Assembly: GCF_043555935.1 (NCBI RefSeq)
Contig: NZ_JBIGIB010000007.1
Coordinates: forward strand, 1-64,000
Direction of reading: 5' to 3'
Source: Pelomonas baiyunensis
GTDB taxonomy: Bacteria > Pseudomonadota > Gammaproteobacteria > Burkholderiales > Burkholderiaceae_C
Length of the DNA stretch: 64,000 bases
Shown here one piece after another: positions 17,562-26,026 of this stretch; position 1 is the stretch's first letter, and the number at the start of each line of letters is the position of its first letter. The position numbers were made by a program, and so were the translations under genes. Under the pieces are notes generated by a model. It did not search any database and was not told the origin of the DNA. It was given only the letters and a program-made list of their open reading frames with translations.

Positions 17562-18215
17562 ATGAACATCCTGCTCACCGGCTTCGAGCCGTTCGACGGC
17601 GACGCCATCAACCCGTCATGGGAAATTGCCCGCGCCCTGCACGGGCAGGTCATCGGGGGCGCCACGGTGCATGCGCGCTGCCTGCCGACGCGCTTCCAGG
17701 GCGCGCCGCAGGCGCTGCACGATGCGCTGCTGCGGTTCCGGCCGCAGGTGGCGGTGAGCCTGGGTCTGGCCAGCGGCCGGGCGGACATCTCCATCGAGCG
17801 CGTGGCCGTGAACCTGATTGACGCGCGCATTCCCGACAACGGCGGCGACCGCCCGCAGGATGTGCCCGTGCGCGCGGGCGCGCCGGACGCCTACTTCTCC
17901 ACGCTGCCCGTGAAGGCCATGCGTGACGCGCTGCGTGCGGCCGGACACCCGGCGGGGCTGTCACTCACCGCCGGGGCGTTTGTGTGCAACCAGGTGTTTT
18001 TTGAGCTGCAGCATGCGCTGGCCGGGCAGGGGCGGCGCAGCGGGTTCATCCACGTGCCCGCGCTGCCGGAGCAGGCCGCCCGGGCGGCCCCGTCGGTACC
18101 CAGCATGGGCTTGAGCGCGCAAATCGACGCCATCCGGCTCGCCGTGGCCGTGGCGGTGGGGGCTGTGGAGGTGCCGGCAGGGCGGGGCGCGGACGAAGGC
18201 GCGCCCACGGCCTGA
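17562..18215 (+). CDS. pcp: pyroglutamyl-peptidase I (pyrrolidone-carboxylate peptidase)
   Basis: A cytoplasmic cysteine peptidase (family C15) that removes N-terminal pyroglutamate from peptides. ATG at 17562 begins the family signature MNILLTGFEPFDGDAINPSWE and gives 217 residues, the usual length. The catalytic triad is visible: Glu79 (ISIERVAVN), Cys142 (GAFVCNQVFF) and His164 (GFIHVP). It diverges from the MSHA operon and converges with the anti-sigma gene, ending on the base before it, so it is probably a single-gene unit. The last 20 residues are a low-complexity tail. Confidence 0.93.
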   Translation: MNILLTGFEPFDGDAINPSWEIARALHGQVIGGATVHARCLPTRFQGAPQALHDALLRFRPQVAVSLGLASGRADISIERVAVNLIDARIPDNGGDRPQDVPVRAGAPDAYFSTLPVKAMRDALRAAGHPAGLSLTAGAFVCNQVFFELQHALAGQGRRSGFIHVPALPEQAARAAPSVPSMGLSAQIDAIRLAVAVAVGAVEVPAGRGADEGAPTA

Positions 18216-18410
18216 TCAGTCGCCGCTGTACTGCCGCCAGCGGGCGCTGGCCTTTTGCATCAGCGCCAGTTGCCGAGCAAAGGCGCGGCAGTTGCGGCAC
18301 ACACGCTGGTGCAGGCGCATGGACAACCGCTGCGTCAGCGGCAGGCTGCGGTCTTCGGCCTGAACCGCCAGGCGCGTGGCCTCGCGGCACGTGATCATCC
18401 AGCCCTTCAC
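18216..18410 (-). CDS. zinc-finger anti-sigma factor (zf-HC2 type)
   Basis: A 64-residue protein read from GTG at 18410, which overlaps the sigma-factor stop as GTGA. It has the zf-HC2 pattern of a small cytoplasmic anti-sigma factor: Cys8 (MITCREATRLA), a His in RLHQRVC, and a CRNC pair (about 43-46). There is no membrane segment, so the signal must be sensed in the cytoplasm, perhaps by metal or thiol chemistry at the zinc site. Coupling to the ECF gene and position opposite the buf operon make it the likely brake on that operon. Confidence 0.85.
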   Translation of the reverse strand: MKGWMITCREATRLAVQAEDRSLPLTQRLSMRLHQRVCRNCRAFARQLALMQKASARWRQYSGD

Positions 18411-18988
18411 TTCACGCCTCCTGCCGGCAGGTTGTCGAACCAACTCAGCTGCAGGCACTCGCGCAAGCGCAAGCGTGCCCGGTGCAGCATCACCCACAGG
18501 TTGGTCGAGGAGATCGCCAATTCCTTGCAGATCTCGTCGGTGTCCAACTCCAGCCACTCGCGCAGCATGAAGAGCCGCCCTTGCTGGCCGGGCAGCTTCT
18601 CGACGCAGGCTTCCAGCACCTTCATGAAGTCCACCTGACGCAAGGCGTCGTCCGGCCGGCCCCAGTCGTGCGGAGCGTCACGCCAGTGGCCGTCGGGCCC
18701 GAAGAGCAGGTCGTCCAGGTCTTGTTCGTCTTCGTCCGACGTCGGCAGCGCCGCCTCGCGGCTGTTCTTGCGAATCTGGTCGATCAGCTTGTGCTTCAGG
18801 ATGCCAATCAACCAGGTCTTGAGCTGGCTGGCGCCCGTGAAGGCCTGGGGCTTTTCGAGGGCGGCCAGCAGGGTGTCGGACACCGCATCCTCCGCCCACG
18901 CCGGGTTTCGCAGCTGCAGCCCGGCGTACTTCATCAGCACGGGCCGAAGGGTTTCAATCTGGCGGGCAAACTCGGTGTGCGCGGTCAT
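18407..18988 (-). CDS. ECF RNA polymerase sigma factor
   Basis: A 193-residue extracytoplasmic-function sigma factor. Region 2 is about 15-80 (AEDAVSDTLLAALE, LKTWLIGILKHKLIDQIRK) and region 4 about 125-180 (LPGQQGRLFMLREWLELDTDEICKELAISSTNLWVMLHRARLRLRECL). An acidic linker (EDEQDLDDLLFG) separates them. ECF plus zf-HC2 pairs next to DUF2282/DUF692 genes are a recurring arrangement. Here the pair faces away from the bufferin operon, sharing a 103-bp divergent promoter region, so it probably activates that operon and possibly itself. Confidence 0.92.
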   Translation of the reverse strand: MTAHTEFARQIETLRPVLMKYAGLQLRNPAWAEDAVSDTLLAALEKPQAFTGASQLKTWLIGILKHKLIDQIRKNSREAALPTSDEDEQDLDDLLFGPDGHWRDAPHDWGRPDDALRQVDFMKVLEACVEKLPGQQGRLFMLREWLELDTDEICKELAISSTNLWVMLHRARLRLRECLQLSWFDNLPAGGVK

Positions 18989-19091
18989 GGCGCGGCGCAG
19001 TGTAAGGATTTCGCCACCGCTTGCGACCGAAGGTGGCGCGACGCATCATGCGCCGCCGAGAACCCCCGTCAACCTTTTCAAGGACCGTCCC
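18989..19091. promoter_or_regulatory. divergent sigma/bufferin promoter region
   Basis: This 103-bp gap separates the sigma-factor start from the bufA start and should contain both promoters. An 11-bp inverted repeat, CGCAT-C-ATGCG, lies at 19042-19052. I could not match ECF-type -35/-10 elements with certainty. The repeat may bind a regulator or be chance in GC-rich DNA. Confidence 0.4.
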
Positions 19092-19355
19092 ATGAAGAAC
19101 CCCACGATCGTCTCCACCGCCCTGGCCACCGCCCTGTCGCTCGGCCTCGTGGCCCACGCGCAAGCTGCTGAAGGCGGCAAGGAGAAGTGCTACGGCATCG
19201 CCAAGGCGGGCCAAAACGACTGCGCCAGCGCCAGCGGCAGCCATTCGTGCGCCGGCCAGGCCAAGGCGGACAAGCTGCCCGACGAATGGAAGTTCGTGGC
19301 CAAGGGCACCTGCGAGAAGGAAGGCGGCAAGACCCAAGCGCCGGCCAAGAAGTAA
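19092..19355 (+). CDS. bufA1: bufferin-1 precursor (DUF2282), copper-buffering RiPP
   Basis: An 87-residue exported precursor peptide. A signal peptide (about 1-26, ending AHAQAAEG) is followed by a core with four Cys at 33, 44, 53 and 74 in the family pattern EKCYGIAKAGQNDC, SHSCAGQAKAD, WKFVAKGTCEK. This is the DUF2282 family, recently described as bufferins: Cys residues are oxidised by a DUF692-family iron enzyme, and the modified peptide protects against excess copper. The start follows the sequence AAGGACC. The modifying enzyme gene begins one base after the stop codon. Assignment is by family pattern and gene order. Confidence 0.93.
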   Translation: MKNPTIVSTALATALSLGLVAHAQAAEGGKEKCYGIAKAGQNDCASASGSHSCAGQAKADKLPDEWKFVAKGTCEKEGGKTQAPAKK

Positions 19356-19356
19356 G

Positions 19357-20226
19357 TTGTTGGCGGAGCCTCTTCACACGCCGGGCACGCCGCGGCCCGG
19401 TGCGGTGGGCATCGGCTGGCGCCAGCCTCACTACGAGGCGGTGCTGGCCGAGCTTCCGGCCGTGGACTTTCTGGAAGTCCACAGCGAGAACTTCTTTGCG
19501 GAAGGCGGCGTCAGCCTGGCCGTGCTGGAGGCCGGCCGGGCGAAGTACCCGGTCAGCCTGCACGGCGTGGGTCTGGGGCTCGGCTCTGCCGCGGGGCTGG
19601 ACGCCCACCATGTGGACCGCTTAGCGCGGCTGGTGCAACGCATCGAGCCCGCGTGGGTGTCCGACCATGCCTGCTTCGCCCAGGTGGGCACGGGCCTGCA
19701 TGCCGGCGACTTGCTGCCGGTGCGTTTCGACGACACCACGCTGGCCGACATGGCCCGCCACGTGGAACAGGTGCAAGAGCGCCTGGGCCGCAGCATCCTG
19801 GTGGAGAACATCAGCGCGTACGTCGGCTGGGCCGGTGACACCCTGGCGGAGCCGGAGTTCTTCAACCTGCTGACCCAGCGCAGCGGCTGCGGCTTGCTGC
19901 TGGATGTGAACAACCTGGTGGTGAATGCCCGCAACGAGGGGGCATCACCGGACGCTGCTGCGCGTGCCGCCATGGCCTGGATCGACGCCCTGCGGCCCGG
20001 CATCGTGGGCGAAGTCCACCTGGCCGGCCACGCCGTGCGGCCCGATGGTTTGGTGATCGACGACCACGGCAGCTTGGTGCCTGATGCGGTTTGGACGGCC
20101 TACGCCCATGCGCTGGAGCGCTGCGGCCCTGTGGCCACGCTGATCGAGTGGGACACCGATGTGCCGCCTCTAGACGTGTTGCTGGGGCAAGCCCGGCGCG
20201 CTGCACGGGGTGGTCATGTCGTTTGA
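19357..20226 (+). CDS. bufB1: DUF692/MNIO iron oxidase, bufferin maturase
   Basis: A TIM-barrel multinuclear non-haem iron-dependent oxidase that modifies precursor Cys residues, here presumably those of the BufA1 product. The candidate metal ligands are in place: His69 (SLHGVG), His104 (SDHACF), Glu150 (LVENIS), Asp183 (LLDVNN), His221 and His225 (EVHLAGHA), His237 (DDHG) and Glu264 (LIEWD). The start is a TTG (19357 or 19360) right after the bufA1 stop; later candidate starts would remove the first barrel strand. It overlaps bufC1 by 11 bases. Length of 289 residues is typical. Confidence 0.93.
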   Translation: MLAEPLHTPGTPRPGAVGIGWRQPHYEAVLAELPAVDFLEVHSENFFAEGGVSLAVLEAGRAKYPVSLHGVGLGLGSAAGLDAHHVDRLARLVQRIEPAWVSDHACFAQVGTGLHAGDLLPVRFDDTTLADMARHVEQVQERLGRSILVENISAYVGWAGDTLAEPEFFNLLTQRSGCGLLLDVNNLVVNARNEGASPDAAARAAMAWIDALRPGIVGEVHLAGHAVRPDGLVIDDHGSLVPDAVWTAYAHALERCGPVATLIEWDTDVPPLDVLLGQARRAARGGHVV

Positions 20227-20923
20227 CGCCCGAGCCGAACAGCAGGCGCTGCTGGACGCGCTGCTTGGGCGTGGCGCCGCCCCGCACAGCCTGCGCAACT
20301 CGGAGCGGGGCCTGCCGGTGTACCGCGGCAACTTGGCCGCGCTGGCGGCGCAGGCCCTGGCCGTGTCGTTCGGCCGCCTGAAAGCCGCCTTGGGCGAGGC
20401 CGATTTCGCATCGCTGGCCTGGACTTTTTGGCGACACGACCCGCCCGTCGACGGTGACCTCGGCGAATGGGGCCAGCGTTTGCCAGAGTTCCTGGCCGAG
20501 CGAGCCGGGGAGGGCTCGGGCCTGCCGGACCTGGCCCGGCTGGACTGGGCGTTGCACGCCTGTGAACGCGCCGTCGATGGCGTGTTCGATGCCGCGTCGC
20601 TGCACCGCCTGGGCGACACGCCGGCGGAGTGCCTCATGCTGGCGCTGCGGCCGGGCCTGCGTGTGGTGCCGCAGCAGACCGGCGATGTGTTGGTGTGGCG
20701 GCTGGGCTTTCGGGCCCGCACGCGCGAACTGGAAGTCGGCGAGGCTGTGTTCTTTCGGGCGGTGTTGACCGGAGCGACCCTGGCCAGTGCATTGGCGAGC
20801 GCGTCGGCTGCCCCCCAGGTGAAAGGTTTGGCTGGCTGCACCGACTTTGACTTCAGCGCCTGGCTGCAAGCGGCCCTCCAAGAAGGGTGGCTGTGCGGTG
20901 TGCGTGTCACTCCTGCCACCTGA
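20216..20923 (+). CDS. bufC1: DUF2063 bufferin maturation partner
   Basis: A 235-residue protein of the DUF2063 family, the usual partner of DUF692 oxidases. The N-terminal domain (about 1-95) carries the family pattern QQALLDALLG, GLPVYRGNLAALAAQALAVSFGRLKAALGEADFASLAWTFW. The C-terminal domain resembles the precursor-recognition (RRE-like) fold reported in this family. It is expected to bind the bufferin precursor and present it to BufB. ATG at 20216 overlaps the bufB1 end by 11 bases. Confidence 0.9.
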   Translation: MSFDARAEQQALLDALLGRGAAPHSLRNSERGLPVYRGNLAALAAQALAVSFGRLKAALGEADFASLAWTFWRHDPPVDGDLGEWGQRLPEFLAERAGEGSGLPDLARLDWALHACERAVDGVFDAASLHRLGDTPAECLMLALRPGLRVVPQQTGDVLVWRLGFRARTRELEVGEAVFFRAVLTGATLASALASASAAPQVKGLAGCTDFDFSAWLQAALQEGWLCGVRVTPAT

Positions 20924-20934
20924 TCGGACCCTTC

Positions 20935-21423
20935 ATGAAAGCCTTCATCACCACCGCCTGGCGCCTGGCCAGCGATCCCGGCCTCGACATCCAAACCTTG
21001 CCTGCGCCCCTGCAGCGGGTGCAGTCGCACCTGCAATCGCTGGCCCTGCTGGCGGCGCGCCTGTACGTGGCGCAGGTGTTCTTCGCGTCCGGGCTGACCA
21101 AGCTGCGAGACTGGTCGTCCACGCTGGCCTTGTTCCAAGACGTCTACCAAGTGCCCTTGCTGCCCCCGGTGCCTGCCGCCTACCTGGGCACAGCCGGCGA
21201 ACTGGCCCTGCCCGTGTTGCTGGTGCTGGGCCTGGCCGGCCGCTTTGCAGGCGCAGGCCTGTTCGTCGTCAACCTGATGGCGGTGCTGTCGCTGACGGCG
21301 GATGACCTGTCTCCCGCCGCCCTGGCTCAGCACGCGCTGTGGGGCACGCTGGCCGCGGCGATTGCCTTGTGGGGCGCGGGCCGCTGGTCAGCCGACCGCG
21401 TCATTCGCGGGGCCGGAAACTGA
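20935..21423 (+). CDS. bufD1: DoxX-family membrane protein of the buf operon
   Basis: A 162-residue inner-membrane protein with four predicted helices (about 33-55, 78-100, 105-125, 135-155) and the DoxX signature RLYVAQVFFASGLTKLRDW. DoxX proteins often close bufABC operons; their role is unknown, with electron transfer or quinone chemistry suggested. It starts 11 bases after bufC1. Its last 23 bases overlap the 3' end of tolA on the other strand, so the two transcripts collide here. Confidence 0.87.
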   Translation: MKAFITTAWRLASDPGLDIQTLPAPLQRVQSHLQSLALLAARLYVAQVFFASGLTKLRDWSSTLALFQDVYQVPLLPPVPAAYLGTAGELALPVLLVLGLAGRFAGAGLFVVNLMAVLSLTADDLSPAALAQHALWGTLAAAIALWGAGRWSADRVIRGAGN

Positions 21424-22332
21424 GGATCAAGACGGGCGGCACCCGGCCGTCCACATCGCGCGGCAAGGTTTCGGCCTTCTCGATGGCACGAAGCACCGCG
21501 CGATCCCAGTCGCCGTCGCCGCTGGGCTTGAGCACCTTGGTGCCCAGGATGCGGCCGTCAGGCCCCAGCGTGACCTGCACCTCGGCCGTCGGGTTGGCGC
21601 TGCCCTCATCGGCGTAAATGATGAGCGGGCGGATCTTGCCCTTGATGCGCCCCGCGTAGCCTGCCGACGGGGCCGCGTTCTGAGCCGCGGTGCCCGTGGA
21701 GCCCGGCGTGCCCCCGGCCATGCCCTGGATGCGGCGCAGGTTCTCCTGCCGCAGGGCCTCGCGGCGTGCATCCGCCTCCTTGGCTTCCTTCGCCGCCTTG
21801 GCGTCTTGGGCCTGTTTGCGGTCAGCCTCTTCCTTGGCGGCCTTGTCTTTGGCGGCCTTGTCGGCTTTTTCCTTGGCCAGCTTGTCTTTAGCGGCCTTGT
21901 CGCGGGCTTCTTTCTCGCGCGCTTCCTTGGCTTCTTTCTCCTTGGCGTCCTTCGCGGCTTTTTCCCGTTCGGCCTTGGCGGCCGCTTCGCGGGCCTTCTC
22001 GCGCTCCTCTTTGACTTTGCGGGCCTTCTCGATCGCGATCTCCGCCTCGCGCTGGGCCGCGGCTTCTTCCGCGGCGCGCTGCTGCGCGGCCTTCAGGTCC
22101 GGCTCGGGGGCGGCTTTGGGGGGCGGTGCTTCGGGCTCGGGTGGCGCTTCCTCACGCGGGGCAGCGACTTGCGGCACGGTGGACCACAGCTCGGCCTCGA
22201 ACGCCGGGCTCGGGTCACTTCGCCATTTCAGCCCGTAGCTGAGGGCCAGCACCAGCAGGCCGTGGGCCAGCACTGCCAGGGCCACGCCCCGGCCCGTGCC
22301 AGCCGCCTCGGGGGGACGCAGAACAGCAGCCG

Positions 22333-22336
<4 letters not shown>
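21401..22336 (-). CDS. tolA: TolA envelope-spanning protein
   Basis: TolA links the TolQR motor in the inner membrane to Pal at the outer membrane and helps constriction at division. The 311 residues show the three classic parts: a membrane anchor (about 17-37, GVALAVLAHGLLVLALSYGL), a long Ala/Lys/Glu helical rod (about 75-205), and a C-terminal domain (about 225-311, GRIKGKIRPLIIY, NPTAEVQVTLGPDGRI) like the TonB/TolA fold. It overlaps tolR by ATGA. tolB and pal, usually next, do not follow: the convergent bufD1 does. Confidence 0.93.
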
Positions 22337-22773
<437 letters not shown>

Positions 22774-22774
22774 G

Positions 22775-23452
22775 TCAGTGACCCTGCGTGGCGTTGCGCT
22801 GCAGGATGTTGGAGAACTCTTCGATGAATGTCTCCAGCGTGATGGCGCTGCGGTCGATCTGGCGCGCAAAGCGGTTGTAGGCCAGCACCGCCGGAATGGC
22901 CGCGAACAGGCCGATGGCCGTGGCCACGAGGGCTTCGGCAATGCCCGGCGCCACGGTCGCCAGCGTCACCTGCGTCAGGTTGGACAGGCCCACGAACGCG
23001 TGCATGATCCCCCAGATGGTGCCGAACAGGCCCACATACGGCGACACCGAGCCCACCGAGGCGAGGAAGGACAGGTTGCTTTCCATCGCGTCAAGTTCCC
23101 GCTGGAAGCTGGCGCGCATGGCGCGGCGGGCGGCGTCGAGCAGGGCGCCGGAGTCGGCCACGCGTTTCTCGCGCAGCTTCAGGAACTCGCGCATGCCGGA
23201 CGCAAAGATGCGCTCCAGCGGCGCACCGTCGGTGCGGTTGCCCACGGCCTGGTAGAGGTCGTTGAGGTTCTTGCCGCTCCAGAACTCGGCCTCGAAGGCG
23301 TCATTGCGGCGCTTGATCTGGCCCAGCCCGATCAGCTTGCCGAAGATCACGCTCCAGCTGGCCAGCGACACCAGCAGCAGGCCGGCAATGACAAGTTGCA
23401 CCGCGAAGCTGGCGTGCAGGATGAGGGAAACGATGGACAGGTCTTGATTCAT
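22775..23452 (-). CDS. tolQ: TolQ motor protein
   Basis: TolQ forms the five-fold ring of the Tol-Pal motor. The 225 residues show three membrane helices (about 10-32, 125-148, 165-187) with the MotA/TolQ/ExbB signature (ASVGSVSPYVGLFGTIWGIMHAF; PGIAEALVATAIGLFAAIPAVLAYN). It overlaps the ybgC stop by 4 bases and is followed one base later by tolR, so ybgC-tolQ-tolR-tolA is one operon, as in many proteobacteria. Confidence 0.95.
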   Translation of the reverse strand: MNQDLSIVSLILHASFAVQLVIAGLLLVSLASWSVIFGKLIGLGQIKRRNDAFEAEFWSGKNLNDLYQAVGNRTDGAPLERIFASGMREFLKLREKRVADSGALLDAARRAMRASFQRELDAMESNLSFLASVGSVSPYVGLFGTIWGIMHAFVGLSNLTQVTLATVAPGIAEALVATAIGLFAAIPAVLAYNRFARQIDRSAITLETFIEEFSNILQRNATQGH

Positions 23453-23859
23453 GCGGATGCACTCGGGCTGCCCACGGCGGCCAGCACGGCCGGGGGCAGA
23501 CGTTGGGGTTTCAGGTCATGGTCGCGCACGCAACCGATGCGGATTTCACCTTCGCACAGCAGGGTGTCGCCCCGCCATGCCCGCTGGCGCACCACGAGGC
23601 TGGCGCGCCCCAGCGGCTCGGGTTCGACCGTGACGGTGAGCAAATCATCCAGCCGGGCCGGGGCGAGGTAGCGCAGCTCGGTGCCCGTCACCACAAACAT
23701 CAGGCCGGTGTCGGCCCGCAGCTGTTGCTGCTCCACGCCGGCGGCGCGCAGCCATTCGGTGCGGGCGCGTTCAAAGAATTTCAGGTAGTTCGCATAGAAC
23801 ACGATGCCGCCGGCATCGGTGTCCTCCCAATACACGCGAATCGAGAACTCGAAGTTCAC
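23449..23859 (-). CDS. ybgC: YbgC acyl-CoA thioesterase
   Basis: A 136-residue hot-dog fold thioesterase, the first gene of the tol-pal group in many bacteria. GTG at 23859 overlaps the stop of the aminotransferase gene (GTGA). The signature YWEDTDAGGIVFYANYLKFFERARTEWLR contains the catalytic Asp (in EDTDAGG). The longer reading frame upstream would overlap the aminotransferase by about 25 codons and is rejected. The physiological substrate is not clear for the family; short-chain or phospholipid-linked acyl-CoA has been proposed. Confidence 0.93.
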   Translation of the reverse strand: MNFEFSIRVYWEDTDAGGIVFYANYLKFFERARTEWLRAAGVEQQQLRADTGLMFVVTGTELRYLAPARLDDLLTVTVEPEPLGRASLVVRQRAWRGDTLLCEGEIRIGCVRDHDLKPQRLPPAVLAAVGSPSASA

Positions 23860-25046
23860 GCCAGCACCTCGCGAAGGCGCGCCATGGCTTCCTCGAGGTC
23901 GGCCTGTGCGGAGGCAAAGGACAGGCGCATCCACCGCTGCGGGTCGGCCACACCGAAGTCGCGCCCCGGCGTGAGCGCGACCTGGGCGCGCTGCAGCAAG
24001 TCGTGCGCGAACTGCCAGCTGTCGGCGTGGCGGGCGGAGACGTCCATCCAGGCGTAGAACGCGCCATCCGGTGGCACCGGCACGTGCAGGCCCAGCGACT
24101 GCAGCGCCGGCACGATGTAGTCGCGCCGGGCGCGCAGCGTGAGGCGGCGCCGCTCGAACTCTTCCAGCGCGGCCGGCTCGAAGCAGCTCAAGGCCGCCCG
24201 CTGGGCCAGTGTGGACGGGCAGATGTAGAAGTTCTGCGCCAACCGCTCCACCGCGGGCACGAGCGCCGGCGGCAGCACCAGCCAGCCCAGGCGCCAGCCG
24301 GTCATGCCGAAGTATTTGGAGAAGCTGTTGACCGAAATGACCTCGTCGCCCAGCCCGTTCGGCAGGGCCAGCGCCGTGTGGCCGAAGCGGTCGTCATAGC
24401 TCAGCGGCAGGTAGATCTCATCCACCACCAGCGCGCCGCCGCGTTCCGCCACGGCCTGCGCCATGTCCTGCAGTACCTCAGGCGCGATGGACGTGCCGGT
24501 CGGGTTGCTGGGCGAGGCCAGCAGCACGCCGCGCGTGGCGGGGGTCCAGGCGCGGCGCACCTGGTCGACGTCGAGCTGAAAGCGGCCGGCTGCATGGGTC
24601 GGCAGCAAGCGGGGCGTGGCGTCGGTCGCGCTGACGAAGTGCCGGTTGCAGGGGTAGCACGGGTCCGGCATCAAGACTTCGTCCCCGCGCTCGAAAAGCG
24701 CGAGGCAGGCCAGCTGCAAGCCGGCGGAAGCACCGGCGGTCACGACGATGCGCTCTGGCGCGACGTTCAGGCCGTGGCGCTCGGCGTACCAGCGCGAAAT
24801 CGCTTCACGTAGGGCGGGCAGGCCCAGGGCGTCGGTGTAAGGCGTGGGGCCGAGGGCGGCTTGGGCTGCGGCCTCGCGCACGGATGGGGCCGCGCCGAAA
24901 TCAGGCTCGCCGATGTTGAGCCGGATCATCCGGCGCCCACCGCGCGCCGGGTCGCACAAGGGCCCGGCCGCCATCTCGGCAGCGGCCTTGGCCAGTTCCA
25001 TCACGTAAAAGGGCTCGATTCGATCGAGCCGCGAGGCCAGCTTCAC
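23856..25046 (-). CDS. class I/II pyridoxal-phosphate aminotransferase
   Basis: A 396-residue fold-type I aminotransferase. The PLP-binding Lys is in VNSFSKYFGMTGWRLGW (about 245); other family marks are NIGEPDF (about 45), PYTDALGLPALREAI, SPSNPTGT and VDEIYLPLSYD. The substrate cannot be read from sequence; the group includes aspartate, alanine and aromatic transaminases and proteins annotated AlaC/PatA. It lies between nusB and ybgC on the same strand, 8 bases from nusB's stop. Confidence 0.9.
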   Translation of the reverse strand: MKLASRLDRIEPFYVMELAKAAAEMAAGPLCDPARGGRRMIRLNIGEPDFGAAPSVREAAAQAALGPTPYTDALGLPALREAISRWYAERHGLNVAPERIVVTAGASAGLQLACLALFERGDEVLMPDPCYPCNRHFVSATDATPRLLPTHAAGRFQLDVDQVRRAWTPATRGVLLASPSNPTGTSIAPEVLQDMAQAVAERGGALVVDEIYLPLSYDDRFGHTALALPNGLGDEVISVNSFSKYFGMTGWRLGWLVLPPALVPAVERLAQNFYICPSTLAQRAALSCFEPAALEEFERRRLTLRARRDYIVPALQSLGLHVPVPPDGAFYAWMDVSARHADSWQFAHDLLQRAQVALTPGRDFGVADPQRWMRLSFASAQADLEEAMARLREVLA

Positions 25047-25054
25047 GGGCAGGT

Positions 25055-25543
25055 TCAGCGCTTGGCGGCGAGTTCCAGCGGGCGAAGGTCGACGGCGGCG
25101 CGGTCGAGCACGCCATTGACGTACTTGTGGCCGTCGGTGCCGCCGAACGACTTGGCCAGTTCCACGGCTTCGTTGATCGCAACCTTGTAGGGCACGTCCA
25201 GGCAGTGCTTGAGCTCGTAGGCACCGATCATCAACACGGCGTGTTCGATGGGCGAGAGCTCGGTGGTCTTGCGGTCGACGTGGCGGGCCAGGATGGCGTC
25301 CAGGTCGGCGGCTTCGTGCACGCAGCCGCCCATCAAGGCTTCGTAGTGCTTCAGGTCCAGCTTGGCATAGCCTTCCTGTTCGCGGCCCAACGCAATGATG
25401 GCGCCGATGTCTTCACCGGTCAGCAGCCACTGGTACAGGCCTTGAAGCGCGGCTTCCCGCGAGCGGCGGCGCGCCGATTTCACCGGTGCGCGCTTGGCGC
25501 CGGGCTGGCCGGCCGTCTTGGATGCGGTCTTGGGTGCGTTCAC
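25055..25543 (-). CDS. nusB: transcription antitermination factor NusB
   Basis: NusB binds boxA RNA with NusE (S10) in rRNA antitermination complexes. GTG at 25543 overlaps the ribH stop (GTGA), giving 162 residues. After a basic N-terminal tail come the family motifs RRRSREAALQGLYQWL, LSPIEHAVLMIGAYELKH, VPYKVAINEAVELAKSFGGTDGHKYVNGVLD. The ribH-nusB pairing is widely conserved in proteobacteria. Confidence 0.95.
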   Translation of the reverse strand: MNAPKTASKTAGQPGAKRAPVKSARRRSREAALQGLYQWLLTGEDIGAIIALGREQEGYAKLDLKHYEALMGGCVHEAADLDAILARHVDRKTTELSPIEHAVLMIGAYELKHCLDVPYKVAINEAVELAKSFGGTDGHKYVNGVLDRAAVDLRPLELAAKR

Positions 25544-26013
25544 TCGATGTCTTTCAGCAAATTGGCCATTTCCACGGCAACCCGTGCGGCGTCGCGGCCC
25601 TTGGGTTCGGCGCGGGCCCAGGCTTGCGCCTCGTTTTCCACGGTCAGGATGGCATTGGCAATGGGAATGCCGTGGTCCAGCCCCACGCGGGTCACGGCCG
25701 AGCCGCTTTCGTTGGCCACCAACTCGAAGTGGTAGGTCTCGCCGCGGATGATGCAACCCAGGGCGATCAGGGCATCGTAGTCATTGCTCTCGGCCAAGGC
25801 CTGGAGGGCCAGCGGCACTTCCAGGGCGCCGGGCACGGTCACGTGGCGAATCGCTTCTGCCGGCACGCCCAGCACCGACAGTTCGGCCAGGCAGGCGCTG
25901 GCCAGCGCGGAAGTGATGGCGTCGTTGAAACGCGCCTGCACGATGGCGACGGTCAGCTCGCTTCCGTCCAGTGCGCCCTCGAAGCTGGGCATGCCTTGTT
26001 CTGCGTGTTGCAT
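25540..26013 (-). CDS. ribH: 6,7-dimethyl-8-ribityllumazine synthase
   Basis: RibH condenses the ribityl-aminopyrimidine with 3,4-dihydroxy-2-butanone 4-phosphate, the penultimate riboflavin step. ATG at 26013 has a GGAG site and gives 157 residues. Conserved motifs: VQARFNDAIT, VPGALEVPLALQALA, ALGCIIRGETYHFELV (with the catalytic His nearby), GIPIANAILTVEN, RAEPKGRDAA. It is 13 bases downstream of ribBX and coupled to nusB. Riboflavin synthase (ribE), often in this cluster, is not in the window. Confidence 0.95.
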   Translation of the reverse strand: MQHAEQGMPSFEGALDGSELTVAIVQARFNDAITSALASACLAELSVLGVPAEAIRHVTVPGALEVPLALQALAESNDYDALIALGCIIRGETYHFELVANESGSAVTRVGLDHGIPIANAILTVENEAQAWARAEPKGRDAARVAVEMANLLKDIE

Positions 26014-26026
26014 GGGGTGCTCCGAA

